Source of the DNA: Promethearchaeota archaeon | Lineage (GTDB): Archaea > Asgardarchaeota > Lokiarchaeia > Sigyniarchaeales > SOKP01 | Assembly: GCA_019058445.1 (NCBI GenBank) | Contig: JAHPZA010000006.1 | Span: forward strand, 62,001 to 126,000 | Reading direction: 5' to 3' | DNA length: 64,000 nucleotides | Shown here: positions 26,352-35,890 of the stretch, piece by piece | Numbering within the stretch: the first letter of the stretch is position 1 | Layout: every line of letters starts with the position of its first letter | The notes under the pieces: generated by a model | Seen by the model: only the letters and a program-made list of their open reading frames with translations | The model's database searches: none | What the model was told of the DNA's origin: nothing | Made by a program: the position numbers and the translations under genes

Positions 26352-28394
26352 TTAGAAAGTATATTTTTTTTTACTGTAATTCCTTCTTCGAAACATCTCA
26401 TCATCAAGCGCATCTTTTAGCTTTTCAATTTTTTTTTCGATTGAATAAATATCTTTCTGTAGTTTTTTGTAGGTCCTGAAATAATCAACATCTGAAATTA
26501 CACCACTTTCAAACTTAGTCTCAAGTTCTTTTATAGTTTTCTTAAGACTGTATTGCTCTCGTTTTAATATAATCATCCGTTTCTGGTCTTCTTTATTTTT
26601 TTCATTATAGGCTTTTCTCAAATTATTTGGATTTTGTAAGGAAGGATCATTGGGATCAAAGAATTCAGATAAATGGTTTTTTTGAAAGTCTTGAAAGAAA
26701 TAATTATTATAGGAATGATCTGAAGTATTCTGGGCACCAAACTGATTGATTGAATCATTGTTTACTTGATCCATGTAGGGCTGCATTTCTTGGTCAAATT
26801 TATGCATTTTTTCTAATCTTTTCATAAGAATATTTCTCTCATCAAGGTCTAAGTCCTTATCATGAGAATAGGTTGTTGGATATTGTTGGTGATGATTCAA
26901 ATTGAACTCATCATGAGGATGATAATTTTGGTATCTATGAGGTTGAGAATTATTTTGAGAGTAAAACCGACTATGCTCAAAGTTATAGGGCACTGAAGGG
27001 CTCATAGATCTGTAGTAATACTCCTCGGGACTTTGAAGCTGTGAAGCAGGATAGAAATGTTTTTGAGGCCAAACTGGTGGAGGATTACGATTTTGATAAA
27101 AAGGATGTTGAGATTTAAAATATTCTGAATTCAATTGAGTATTATCATTTCTTTCAAGCTCCTTTTTTTGCTTTAAATTCAGTTTTTTATTATATTTAAT
27201 TTTCAAACTAAAGAAAGAGTTTATTCCTTCTTCTATATATCTCATTAAATCATTTAAATCGATGTCAATTTCTTGAAGATTAGTAGCAATCTCATAGTTA
27301 TATAAATCATGTTCTTGAAATGATCTAGCCAAAACGATATAATCAATCACCTTCGAAATAATATTTGCTGGAAATGAAAATTCATATTTACCATAATCGA
27401 ATTGAACGAATAGTTTTTTAAAGATCTTACCCTTATCGGCAAGGTTTATTAAATCATTTATAGGAGCTTTAAAAATTAATTCCTGCTTTTTTTTAATCAT
27501 CCCATATTCATGAACAAAAGATAAATCAAAGTTGGTAATAAACAGGAGACCTTTATTTTTCTTTATAAATTTATTCTGATGATTCATTCCATTTATGAGA
27601 GTTGTTTTTACAGCATAGACCGGTTTTTCATCTTCTGCTAAATTGAGAAATCTTTTATAGGGTAGAAAGAGTTTTTTTATTTTTTCTATAAACTTAAGAT
27701 TTTTTTGAAATCCATCCAATTTTTCGTAAAGTTCCTTATTATTATCCGTGATAAATTTATTTATCGATTCATGACTTCTAAAAACATTATCCAGTATATT
27801 CTCTATGATTCTTATATTAGAATTAGGTTGATTGTATATTTCAAAAAAGAATTCTTTATTTAGTGCTAAATGACGAAAGTGAGTATTTATTTTTTCTAAC
27901 AATGTCTCTTTTATGTGAATAATTTGTCTAAAAAGAACTAATAATTCAGACTCCATTTTTGGATAATGAAAGCACTTTATCGGAGGACTTCTTGCTACTT
28001 TAATTTTATGCCTTAAAATATACAATTCATTTATTATATCACGTAAAGGTTGAATAAAGGAACGAGTATCTTTAATTAAATCTAAAAATTTCTGCTCTAA
28101 TTCCTCTTTTTTTTCATATATATTTAAAATTTTATGAGAATGACATTTTGGACACGATTTAAGGTGTTGAGTCACTTTATTTATATTTTCCGTACCACAG
28201 TCTTTGCAAACTTTCTTTCCATTTGAGTCAAAAAACTCAATATTTTTAGAATTACATTCTTGACATATAAAGTAATCAACTCTTTCATCATGTAAACAAT
28301 CAGAACAACAACTAACGCCACATTCTTCGCAGTAATAAGCGAGTTTCACATGTTTTTGACAAAAACGGCATAACTGTAAGTCTTTATCTGACAT
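26352..28394 (-). CDS. TRIM-like protein: B-box/zinc fingers, PH-like domain, prion-like segment, coiled coil
   Basis: A 680-residue protein, no named family. In order: a cysteine-rich module (1-85) with CxxC pairs at 9/12, 22/25, 29-33, 44/47, 63/66 and 81/84, the first part resembling a B-box and the last a zinc ribbon; a mostly helical region (95-250); a beta-rich PH/GRAM-like stretch (about 257-360); a low-complexity region rich in Asn, Gln, Tyr, His, Pro and Ser (about 418-565); and a C-terminal coiled coil (about 605-668) with a SHOCT-like G-V-I-S-D-V-D-Y. I start at ATG 28394, which begins at M-S-D-K-D-L; an in-frame ATG 51 nt upstream would add only a hydrophobic, ill-fitting leader. 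Confidence 0.75.
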   Translation of the reverse strand: MSDKDLQLCRFCQKHVKLAYYCEECGVSCCSDCLHDERVDYFICQECNSKNIEFFDSNGKKVCKDCGTENINKVTQHLKSCPKCHSHKILNIYEKKEELEQKFLDLIKDTRSFIQPLRDIINELYILRHKIKVARSPPIKCFHYPKMESELLVLFRQIIHIKETLLEKINTHFRHLALNKEFFFEIYNQPNSNIRIIENILDNVFRSHESINKFITDNNKELYEKLDGFQKNLKFIEKIKKLFLPYKRFLNLAEDEKPVYAVKTTLINGMNHQNKFIKKNKGLLFITNFDLSFVHEYGMIKKKQELIFKAPINDLINLADKGKIFKKLFVQFDYGKYEFSFPANIISKVIDYIVLARSFQEHDLYNYEIATNLQEIDIDLNDLMRYIEEGINSFFSLKIKYNKKLNLKQKKELERNDNTQLNSEYFKSQHPFYQNRNPPPVWPQKHFYPASQLQSPEEYYYRSMSPSVPYNFEHSRFYSQNNSQPHRYQNYHPHDEFNLNHHQQYPTTYSHDKDLDLDERNILMKRLEKMHKFDQEMQPYMDQVNNDSINQFGAQNTSDHSYNNYFFQDFQKNHLSEFFDPNDPSLQNPNNLRKAYNEKNKEDQKRMIILKREQYSLKKTIKELETKFESGVISDVDYFRTYKKLQKDIYSIEKKIEKLKDALDDEMFRRRNYSKKKYTF

Positions 28395-28604
28395 TTTCAA
28401 CCTTGTTTTTTTGATAATTAGAAGAATTAAATTTAATTTTATCAAGAATAGTAGAAGAGAATGGATAAAAAATGACTATGTTATTTGAATATTATCTTTT
28501 AAAATGGTAAAAAAAGAGGTTTTATGAGATTTTCTAAGGACTTTTAGAAATGAAATATGGAGTTATTTCTAATTTTAATATTTTAAAAAATGTGATTAAA
28601 TTCT

Positions 28605-29924
28605 TTATTCTAGTTGAATTTGAATGTATTCCGCCTGGGTCCTCAATAATTCATCTAATATTTTTTTCGCTTGCCAATAAGTTTCCACTACAGGATCGGC
28701 GAGTAAAGCTTGCAGTGCCAAATCTTTTGATTTTTTAAGAATTGCTTCCACAACAAGATCTTGAACTCCAGCTTCTGTTCTAATAAGAGCTGCAAGTCCT
28801 TTAGGATACTTTCCAAGTTCGATACCATTAACTCCGTTTTTATTTATTATTGCTGGACATTCTACGATTAAGTCTCGAGGTAAATTTGTAAAAACATTAT
28901 CATTTGGGATGTTCACTGAAGGTTCTTCATAATTTGCATCGTTCAAAATTCCTTCAATTATTTGAATTTCACGTTCTTCATTTGCTCTGATAATTTGGGC
29001 ACATTTTCCCTTTCTAATAAATCTTTTAAGCTTTTTAAACTCAAAGTCTAAAAAATTCTCATAATCTCTCACGAATTTCCGTATAGCAGAAATATCTGAT
29101 TTTTCCCATGCCCAATGGATGTACTCTCCATAATGGCTATCACTTGTATAAGGTAAATATTTATATGTTTCCAGTATGAAAGCAGTTAAATTATAACCAT
29201 TATCTAAATATGGTCCATGTTCAATAGATCTTAAGATTTCAGGACCTCGTTTATAAATATCGGGATAAGCATCTTGTCCAGTGTTTCGATATTTAATACT
29301 TAAAATGACACCAAAATGATTAAGACCACCTGCTTTAATCTCAAGATTTGAAACTGGAGTGTTAAGAATTTTTTCTAATATCGGCATAAAATGTTGATAT
29401 TCATGACAAAGTCCTACAAATTTTAAGAAAGGAAATTCCCTTTTGATCGCAAGGCATATTCGGCTTAAAGGATTTGAATAATTAATAATAAAAGCGTCTG
29501 GACAAATTTTTTTAATATCTTTACAGATTTCCAATATCGGAGGTATCACTCTCAAGGAATGAAAAAGTCCCCCTGGACCTCCATTTTCGCCAGTAACTTG
29601 TTTATTTCCAAATTCTTGAGGTATTCTATAATCCATGTCTAATAATTTAAATCTTGGTGGAATTTCTATTGAATTTATGATAAATGTAGCATTATTCAAT
29701 GCATCTGGTCTGGAAATTGTATATTCCAAACTAAAATCCAACTTTTTTTCATCAATTACAGATTGACAAGCTTGATAAGTTGATTCTAAAGTTTCTGCGT
29801 TTATGTCATGAAGACATATTCTTGATCCTTCCAGAATCTTGCTATTTAGTATATTCCCCATACAACTTAGACCAAATTGGAATGACCCAGCTCCTAATAA
29901 TACAATTTTTTGATTTCGCGGCAT
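28605..29924 (-). CDS. Glycoside hydrolase family 4 enzyme, copy 1
   Basis: NAD- and metal-dependent GH4 glycosidase (alpha-glucosidase/alpha-galactosidase/alpha-galacturonidase group), 439 residues. It starts with a Rossmann motif (V-L-L-G-A-G-S, 8-14), has N-Y-S-N-P (148-152), and the metal ligands C173 (G-L-C-H-E) and H203 (L-N-H-F-G). GH4 enzymes cleave by oxidation-elimination at C3, so they act on either anomer depending on subgroup. Cytoplasmic. A paralogue lies 178 nt upstream on the same strand. Confidence 0.87.
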   Translation of the reverse strand: MPRNQKIVLLGAGSFQFGLSCMGNILNSKILEGSRICLHDINAETLESTYQACQSVIDEKKLDFSLEYTISRPDALNNATFIINSIEIPPRFKLLDMDYRIPQEFGNKQVTGENGGPGGLFHSLRVIPPILEICKDIKKICPDAFIINYSNPLSRICLAIKREFPFLKFVGLCHEYQHFMPILEKILNTPVSNLEIKAGGLNHFGVILSIKYRNTGQDAYPDIYKRGPEILRSIEHGPYLDNGYNLTAFILETYKYLPYTSDSHYGEYIHWAWEKSDISAIRKFVRDYENFLDFEFKKLKRFIRKGKCAQIIRANEEREIQIIEGILNDANYEEPSVNIPNDNVFTNLPRDLIVECPAIINKNGVNGIELGKYPKGLAALIRTEAGVQDLVVEAILKKSKDLALQALLADPVVETYWQAKKILDELLRTQAEYIQIQLE

Positions 29925-30102
29925 TATTAATTTAACTTAATAGTTTTCTAAAATAAATATCAATATTTACATTCTTGTTAACATCATATTTATATTTTTA
30001 AAATAGAAAGAAAAAGCAATCTAATTGAAAGATATTAATAAATCGGATTTTTATTAAATTACAAAAAAAGAGTCATTAAGTATTAAAATCTGATTTTAGA
30101 TT

Positions 30103-31410
30103 TTATTCTAATTGGATTTGAATATAGTCTTCTTCTTGTTTTAGTAATTCTTCAAATATTTTTTTTGCCTGCCAATATGTCTCCACAACTGGATCCGCTA
30201 ATAAAGCCTGAATAGCGATATCTTTAGATTTTTTAAAAATTGCTTCTACTACGAGATCTTGAACGGATATCTGAGTTTGCAATAATGCAGTAATACTTTT
30301 GGGGTATTCCCCTAGTTTAACTCCATGTATCCCATTTCTGTTGATTAGTGCAGGGCATTCTATCACCGAATCTTTAGGGAGATTGGTGATAATATCATTA
30401 TTAGGAATATTCACGGAAGGTTCTATGTGATTTGAATCTGTTATGATCCCTTCTATTATTGGAATTGCACTTTCCTCATCGGGTTTTACAAGTCTAGCGC
30501 CTCTTCCTTTCTTTATCAAAGTTTTAGTTTTTTCCAATCCATGTGCCAAAAAATGTTCATATTGTCTCCAAAAACGTCGAACAGCGGGAATATCTGCATA
30601 TTCCCACGCCCAATGTACATATTCACCGTAATGACTATCCGTTGTATAAGGACAATATCCATAAGTTTCTAATAAAAACGCAATTAGTTTAAACCCATCG
30701 TAAGCAATTATATTACGTAAAAATTCAGGACCTTTTTTTCGAAGGTCTGGATAAGCATCTTTGCCCGTATTTTTATATTTAATATCTAAAATGTTGCCAA
30801 AATGATTTAATCCTGCACCAATGATTTCTAAATTTGACAAGGGTGTAGATAAAATTTTACTTACTAAAACAACAAAATGTTGAAATTCATGGCATAACCC
30901 AACGAATTTAAGCTTGGGATATTTTCGTTTAATTGCAAGACAGATTCTACTCATTGGATTTGAAAAATTAATGATAAAAGCGTTAGGACAGATTTTATTA
31001 ACGTCTTCGCAAATATCTAAGATAGGAGGTATTACTCTTAGTGAATGAAATAAACCCCCAGGTCCTCCGTTTTCTCCAGTAATTTGCTTGCATCCAAATT
31101 CTTGAGGTATTCTATAATCTAAATCTAATAATTTAAATCTCGGTGGAATTTCTATGGCATTAATAATGAAAGTAGCATTTTTTAAGGCATTTTGTCTATT
31201 AACAGTATATTCTAAACTAAAATCTAATTTTCTCTTATCTATAGCAGCTTGGCAAGCTTGATATGTTAGCTCTAAAGTCTCAGCATTAATATCATGTAAA
31301 CAAATAGTAGAGCCTTCCAAAGCTTTACATTCTAACATATTTCCAACGGAACCTAAACCAAATTGGAGCGAACCTGCCCCGATTAGTACAATTTTCTGAC
31401 TATTTGACAA
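30103..31410 (-). CDS. Glycoside hydrolase family 4 enzyme, copy 2
   Basis: Tandem paralogue of the GH4 gene to its left: 435 residues, colinear, with the same NAD motif (V-L-I-G-A-G-S), N-F-S-N-P-M-S-R segment, C173 and H203. The two are strongly similar through the NAD and metal sites; differences cluster in the C-terminal half, which lines the sugar pocket. That would fit two enzymes for related glycosides. Which sugar is used cannot be read. Confidence 0.87.
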   Translation of the reverse strand: MSNSQKIVLIGAGSLQFGLGSVGNMLECKALEGSTICLHDINAETLELTYQACQAAIDKRKLDFSLEYTVNRQNALKNATFIINAIEIPPRFKLLDLDYRIPQEFGCKQITGENGGPGGLFHSLRVIPPILDICEDVNKICPNAFIINFSNPMSRICLAIKRKYPKLKFVGLCHEFQHFVVLVSKILSTPLSNLEIIGAGLNHFGNILDIKYKNTGKDAYPDLRKKGPEFLRNIIAYDGFKLIAFLLETYGYCPYTTDSHYGEYVHWAWEYADIPAVRRFWRQYEHFLAHGLEKTKTLIKKGRGARLVKPDEESAIPIIEGIITDSNHIEPSVNIPNNDIITNLPKDSVIECPALINRNGIHGVKLGEYPKSITALLQTQISVQDLVVEAIFKKSKDIAIQALLADPVVETYWQAKKIFEELLKQEEDYIQIQLE

Positions 31411-31519
31411 ATAAATTCACCTAGAACATAATCTCGAAGTTATACAATAAGATTATATTAACTGGCTAAATTACTGAAGAAAATTTACCAAATAATAAAT
31501 AGCTTGTTTATTAAAAATA

Positions 31520-31813
31520 TTACTTTATAATCTTCACTTTTTGTCCAAGGGCTTGACCCGGTAAACCCGCCTTTTTAAAAAGAGCTCGTACTGCACCATT
31601 ATTACCGTGAGCACGGCTAATAACACCCTTCAATTCTTTTCCTGTAGGACTTGTCCAAACTACTGTTCTCCCGATCATTTTATTGGCTTCCTTCCTTGTT
31701 TTTATTTCTGAGAAAACAATAATACATTGTTTTGGATGAATTATATGGCGACCTCGTCTATAATTAGCAACTACTCCTTCCATTCCTAGGACCTTTAATT
31801 TAGTAGATGACAT
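31520..31813 (-). CDS. rpl35ae: Ribosomal protein eL33 (L35Ae)
   Basis: Large-subunit protein of 97 residues. Family landmarks: G-V-V-A-N-Y-R-R-G-R-H, the central G-R-T-V-V-W-T-S-P-T-G-K-E-L-K-G, and R-A-H-G-N-N-G-A-V-R-A-L-F-K-K-G-L-P-G-Q-like end. Shared with eukaryotes and patchily present in archaea. It is monocistronic with its own TATA element. Confidence 0.93.
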   Translation of the reverse strand: MSSTKLKVLGMEGVVANYRRGRHIIHPKQCIIVFSEIKTRKEANKMIGRTVVWTSPTGKELKGVISRAHGNNGAVRALFKKAGLPGQALGQKVKIIK

Positions 31814-31836
31814 GAGAGAAAACTTTTGACAATGAG

Positions 31837-31848
31837 TTTTTATATCAC
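31837..31848 (-). promoter_or_regulatory. TATA box candidate for eL33
   Basis: GTGATATAAAAA on the minus strand, centred about 29 nt before the ATG, is the best TATA match in the window and predicts a leaderless transcript. Confidence 0.45.
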
Positions 31849-31963
31849 TTAAGTAATGAGGTTAATATGGAAAAAAATAAAAAATTTTGGATTTTTAGAA
31901 ATTTATATTGTTTTAAGGGAAAATTGAAAATGAAATAGATTTCAATTTTAAGTTTAAACTAAA

Positions 31964-33262
31964 TTATCCTATATATTTATTTTTAATCTTAAAAATTTGC
32001 TTTCTTTTATAGATTAATACCAATGAAATTATTGTAATTAATACAAATACAAGGTAATAGTTTCCAAACGAAATAGGACTCTCGCCAAAATCAATATCTA
32101 ACTCATCATCGTCATCTTCCTCTTCGGTTGTAGCTGTCCAATGAAAAAGGTATACTTGATCATCTTCACTACCTACAGCAATATAATTTCCATTAGAAGA
32201 TATTGCAACATCAGTTATGCTTCCGTCTGCCATATAACTCCACAGAGGTACATTTCTAGATCGATCAAATAAAAAAGTCATATTATCATTACAACCGATA
32301 AGAATATGCTTACCATTGGAAGAAATTGCGACACTCCTCACTATATCACCGCATTCATAAGTCCACAGCAGTTCTTCTTTTACAACATCAAAAAGGTAGG
32401 TTTTGTTATCATTAGAGCCGGCAACAATATATTGACCATCAGATGAAATGGCTATTGTGTTTACATCTCCCCCAGTTTGATAACTTAATTGAGGAGTTTT
32501 ACTAAATTTATTAAAGATATAGATCTCATCATTATCACTACCCGCAACTATATAATAACCATCAGCAGAAATGTCAACGGTATTAATATCACCATCGGCT
32601 TGAAATTCCCATAAAGTATCATTGGAAGTTTTATAAAAAAGATATACCTTCCCATTCGCACAACCGGCAGTAATATATCTTCCATCGTCAGAGATAGCGA
32701 CGGAATAAATTAAATCTCCAGTAGTATAGTTCCATAAAGGTGCAGAAGAGGAATTCTTGAGGAAAGAAATTTGATCATTACTTCCAGAAGCTATATAATT
32801 ACCATCATTTGAAATTTTAACAGATAACACTTTATCTCCCATTGAATGGTTCCAAATAGGGGTAGAAATTGATTTATTAAATAAATATAAATGATGATCA
32901 TTAGAGCCGGAAACAATATAATTTATTTCGGAAGAAATCGCAACGGAACTTATCTCATCACCGGTAGTACGATTCCACTCTGGTACTTTTGAAATGGAAC
33001 TTGTTTTATTGAAAAGATATGTGTTATTATCAGCACTGCCTGCGACCACATAATTCCCATCTGCTGAAATTGAAACAGAGTTAACATCATCCCTCGTTGT
33101 ATAATTCCAGAGGAGTGTGGTTGCGGATGGGTGGAGAATAACGCAATTTTTATTATAAATTTCTTGGTTATAACTCTTGCTTGAAAAACAACTCAAGATG
33201 CTACTATTTAATATAAGTATAAATAACAGCATTGCCCAAGGTTTGTAAGGTCTTATTGGCAT
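31964..33262 (-). CDS. Secreted or surface-anchored eight-repeat beta-propeller
   Basis: A signal peptide-like N-terminus (residues 1-28, hydrophobic 10-25), eight WD40/PQQ-like repeats of about 42 residues, and one C-terminal membrane span (about 398-418) with a basic end. Each repeat carries S-V/D-x-I-S-x-D/N-G-x-Y-I-x-x-G-S-x-D-x-x-x-Y-L-F. The layout puts the propeller outside the cell, tethered to the membrane. Such propellers usually bind proteins or glycans. Many N-x-T/S sequons near the N-terminus may be glycosylated. Confidence 0.85.
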   Translation of the reverse strand: MPIRPYKPWAMLLFILILNSSILSCFSSKSYNQEIYNKNCVILHPSATTLLWNYTTRDDVNSVSISADGNYVVAGSADNNTYLFNKTSSISKVPEWNRTTGDEISSVAISSEINYIVSGSNDHHLYLFNKSISTPIWNHSMGDKVLSVKISNDGNYIASGSNDQISFLKNSSSAPLWNYTTGDLIYSVAISDDGRYITAGCANGKVYLFYKTSNDTLWEFQADGDINTVDISADGYYIVAGSDNDEIYIFNKFSKTPQLSYQTGGDVNTIAISSDGQYIVAGSNDNKTYLFDVVKEELLWTYECGDIVRSVAISSNGKHILIGCNDNMTFLFDRSRNVPLWSYMADGSITDVAISSNGNYIAVGSEDDQVYLFHWTATTEEEDDDDELDIDFGESPISFGNYYLVFVLITIISLVLIYKRKQIFKIKNKYIG

Positions 33263-33387
33263 AAGTTTTTTATTAACTTATTATATGATTTTAAAATCAA
33301 ATTTATAGGTTTAATTCTTAAATACTTCTTAGTTTTTATTTTTTTCATTTGGCAAAATGTTAAATAATGTTAGTTTATTAGCTTTTT

Positions 33388-34617
33388 ATGGAAATTATTG
33401 ATAACCTGAACAAATTGTTTAGAGAAAAGGAAAACAAATTATATCTGATTTTGTTAATTTATCTTTTAATAGCATATACGGTACTAAGAATTTTAACATT
33501 AATGAATTATGCTTTCATAGGGATTATTATTTATTTTCCAATTTTAGGATTTACAAGTTTCTTCTGGTTCCTCTCATTGTTTAACAAAAAGATAACAGAA
33601 TATTCAACTTCAAAAATTATTTTACTGCTAATTCTCGATTGTTTACTAATGATAATTATGTTGGTTGTGATTGTCGTAATCATAGTGATATCTATATTTT
33701 CTTATATCTTCTTTACTTCTCTTTTTTTGTTATATGGATGTTATAAAATGAGCAAAGATATTGATGAACGTATCTATTATAAACGAGGAGCTTGGATTTG
33801 GAGAGGATTAGAATTTTGGGGTGGATTGGCCCTTTCGCTGCTCTTTATTTATTTAGCATATATAGGAACTTTTGAAGCTATGAACATGACGAGCGCACCA
33901 CAAATTCTAAATGTAGCATATATTGCTGTAATTATCGTAATAATCGGCTTAGCTATTTATGGTTTACTGCAAAGTTTTGGCAAAAAATTTAATGCGTGGC
34001 TTGGTACTTACTTTATCCTTATTACTATTTATACCGCCTATTTGGTGTTAAAGGTCTTTTTAGGATTTACTAATGGGACTGGAGAACCTTCAATTTTTAC
34101 AATAATCGGATTGTTAGTTTTAGATCTATTTATTCTATTATATTCAATTAGCTCTATCATAGGTAAGCAAGGTGAGTTTCTAGCGGAACGTTTTAAACGC
34201 TTTAAGCAAGAGACTTTAATACTCTGGTTAATTTTTTCTAAAGCGGCATGGGAATTCGCAGTTTATTTTCCATACGGAACCCTGGGTGTTCCTCAGGCTC
34301 TTGGGATACCACCTCAAGCTTTTGGGGTTACATATTATACCCAATTAGGGACAATTGTAGTGACCGTGACCAATATAATGGTTTTAATAATTTTTATAAT
34401 TCTTATTGTAGTTTTTGGTTATATTGGAATACAGGGTTATGATGAAGAGAAGCTACGACTAAAAGCAGGTAAAATTGACGTATGGCTCTCTAGAAAATCC
34501 GGTGAAAGACCTGAACATGTTAGACATGTAAGTAAAGTACAGAAAATTGACAAAGAGATTGAAAATAAAATAGTTGAAACTGATACTTCTGAATCAAAAG
34601 ATGAATCTGATCAATAA
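33388..34617 (+). CDS. Multi-span membrane protein, function unknown
   Basis: A 409-residue integral membrane protein with about ten hydrophobic spans and a charged cytoplasmic tail of some 55 residues. I do not recognise the family. No transporter or enzyme motif is evident. It is read divergently from the beta-propeller gene, with a promoter region of 125 nt shared between them. Confidence 0.8.
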   Translation: MEIIDNLNKLFREKENKLYLILLIYLLIAYTVLRILTLMNYAFIGIIIYFPILGFTSFFWFLSLFNKKITEYSTSKIILLLILDCLLMIIMLVVIVVIIVISIFSYIFFTSLFLLYGCYKMSKDIDERIYYKRGAWIWRGLEFWGGLALSLLFIYLAYIGTFEAMNMTSAPQILNVAYIAVIIVIIGLAIYGLLQSFGKKFNAWLGTYFILITIYTAYLVLKVFLGFTNGTGEPSIFTIIGLLVLDLFILLYSISSIIGKQGEFLAERFKRFKQETLILWLIFSKAAWEFAVYFPYGTLGVPQALGIPPQAFGVTYYTQLGTIVVTVTNIMVLIIFIILIVVFGYIGIQGYDEEKLRLKAGKIDVWLSRKSGERPEHVRHVSKVQKIDKEIENKIVETDTSESKDESDQ

Positions 34618-34678
34618 AATAAGCTAAAAAAGGATTAAATTAATCACTCAATTTTTTTTCTTGCAAATTAGTGTATAA

Positions 34679-35890
34679 CTAATTGGATTTTAGACCTATT
34701 AACTCATGTGATTTCTCCCAAGAGTATGAATTGATTGATTTTATTTTATATTTGAAATCTTCTATTGAATAACTATTTTCATTTAATAAAATCTTATTCA
34801 CTTTAGTGATTATTTCGTTTTCGACAATTTCTAAATTTCTTAAATAGTTTTTCCTTTCAGATCCCATACCCCAACTTTTAAATGATGCGATAGCCAAAGA
34901 ATGTTGACACCAAAACCAGTTAGGATTAATTTTTGCATAAGGCCCGGGCTCAATTACTCTTTGATCTTCGATTGGAAAGGTATATGGTTTATATATACTT
35001 AGACATGGAAGAGTACTGCCCGTAAACCAATGAATCGATTTCTTTCCTTGTCTTAAATGAGAAACTTGAGATCCTGTAGATTCAAATCCTCCATGCATAC
35101 AAATTCCAGCATCATGCTCTCTTAAAAACTCCATCATCAATTTAGGAGTAATATTATCTTTATTATCTCGGAGTAATATCGTTGATTTACCCCCTCTAGA
35201 ATAGGGAGAAGGTTCTTCAGAATAGTAAGATCCTGTGAAAGTTGAGACAAAGTCAAATTCATTATCATTTTTACAATACCCTTGTTCTACTGCATGTTGA
35301 ATAATACCTTCTCTTCTGAGATCTCCTTTCCCTCTTATGGAGAGTTCATTCGAAATCGATCTTACATTTTGTACTTTTTCAGCAATCCACCAATCATCTA
35401 CAGTTTCTAAAACATAAGCTTCCCTAGGGTCAGCGATAATATATGAATTATGGTATGTCCAACTAGGATCATTATAAGCACAACCTCCTCCTTGATGATG
35501 TTCTTCTAATAATTCTGTCATTATTGTAAGTGCGTTCAACGCAGTTTTTCCCCTTTCTAATCCTAACCTTAATAAATCCATTCCTAACAGACCAATAGTT
35601 CTTAAAGGCTCATGGGAATAGACAGCTTCGTTTCCAATGGCAACTCCATATTCATTGCATCCCATTTCTGCACCCCATATCCACCAAGGTTGACTTAAAA
35701 GAATTTTAAAGGTTTCAGATACTTGTGGAATTGAAATATATGTACAATGTAATTCCTCTCCCTTAGAATATCTTCTTCTAGGAACATAGGTTATTAATTG
35801 AACTTCATTCTGAGGCCTGTCACTGTTCTTTCCAAAAATAACACTGTTATCTTTTGTTGAATTGGCCAATGCTACAAAAGTATCACACAA
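34679..35890 (-). CDS. Peptidase C69/secernin-like hydrolase, copy 1
   Basis: N-terminal-nucleophile hydrolase of the C69 dipeptidase/secernin family, 403 residues. The catalytic cysteine is residue 2 (M-C-D-T-F), which would be exposed by removal of Met; the following G-K-N-S-D-R-P motif (about 20-26) is diagnostic. It uses a TTG start placed directly against the stop of the upstream paralogue (TAATTG), so it is co-translated with it. Function is probably dipeptide or amide hydrolysis. Confidence 0.87.
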   Translation of the reverse strand: MCDTFVALANSTKDNSVIFGKNSDRPQNEVQLITYVPRRRYSKGEELHCTYISIPQVSETFKILLSQPWWIWGAEMGCNEYGVAIGNEAVYSHEPLRTIGLLGMDLLRLGLERGKTALNALTIMTELLEEHHQGGGCAYNDPSWTYHNSYIIADPREAYVLETVDDWWIAEKVQNVRSISNELSIRGKGDLRREGIIQHAVEQGYCKNDNEFDFVSTFTGSYYSEEPSPYSRGGKSTILLRDNKDNITPKLMMEFLREHDAGICMHGGFESTGSQVSHLRQGKKSIHWFTGSTLPCLSIYKPYTFPIEDQRVIEPGPYAKINPNWFWCQHSLAIASFKSWGMGSERKNYLRNLEIVENEIITKVNKILLNENSYSIEDFKYKIKSINSYSWEKSHELIGLKSN

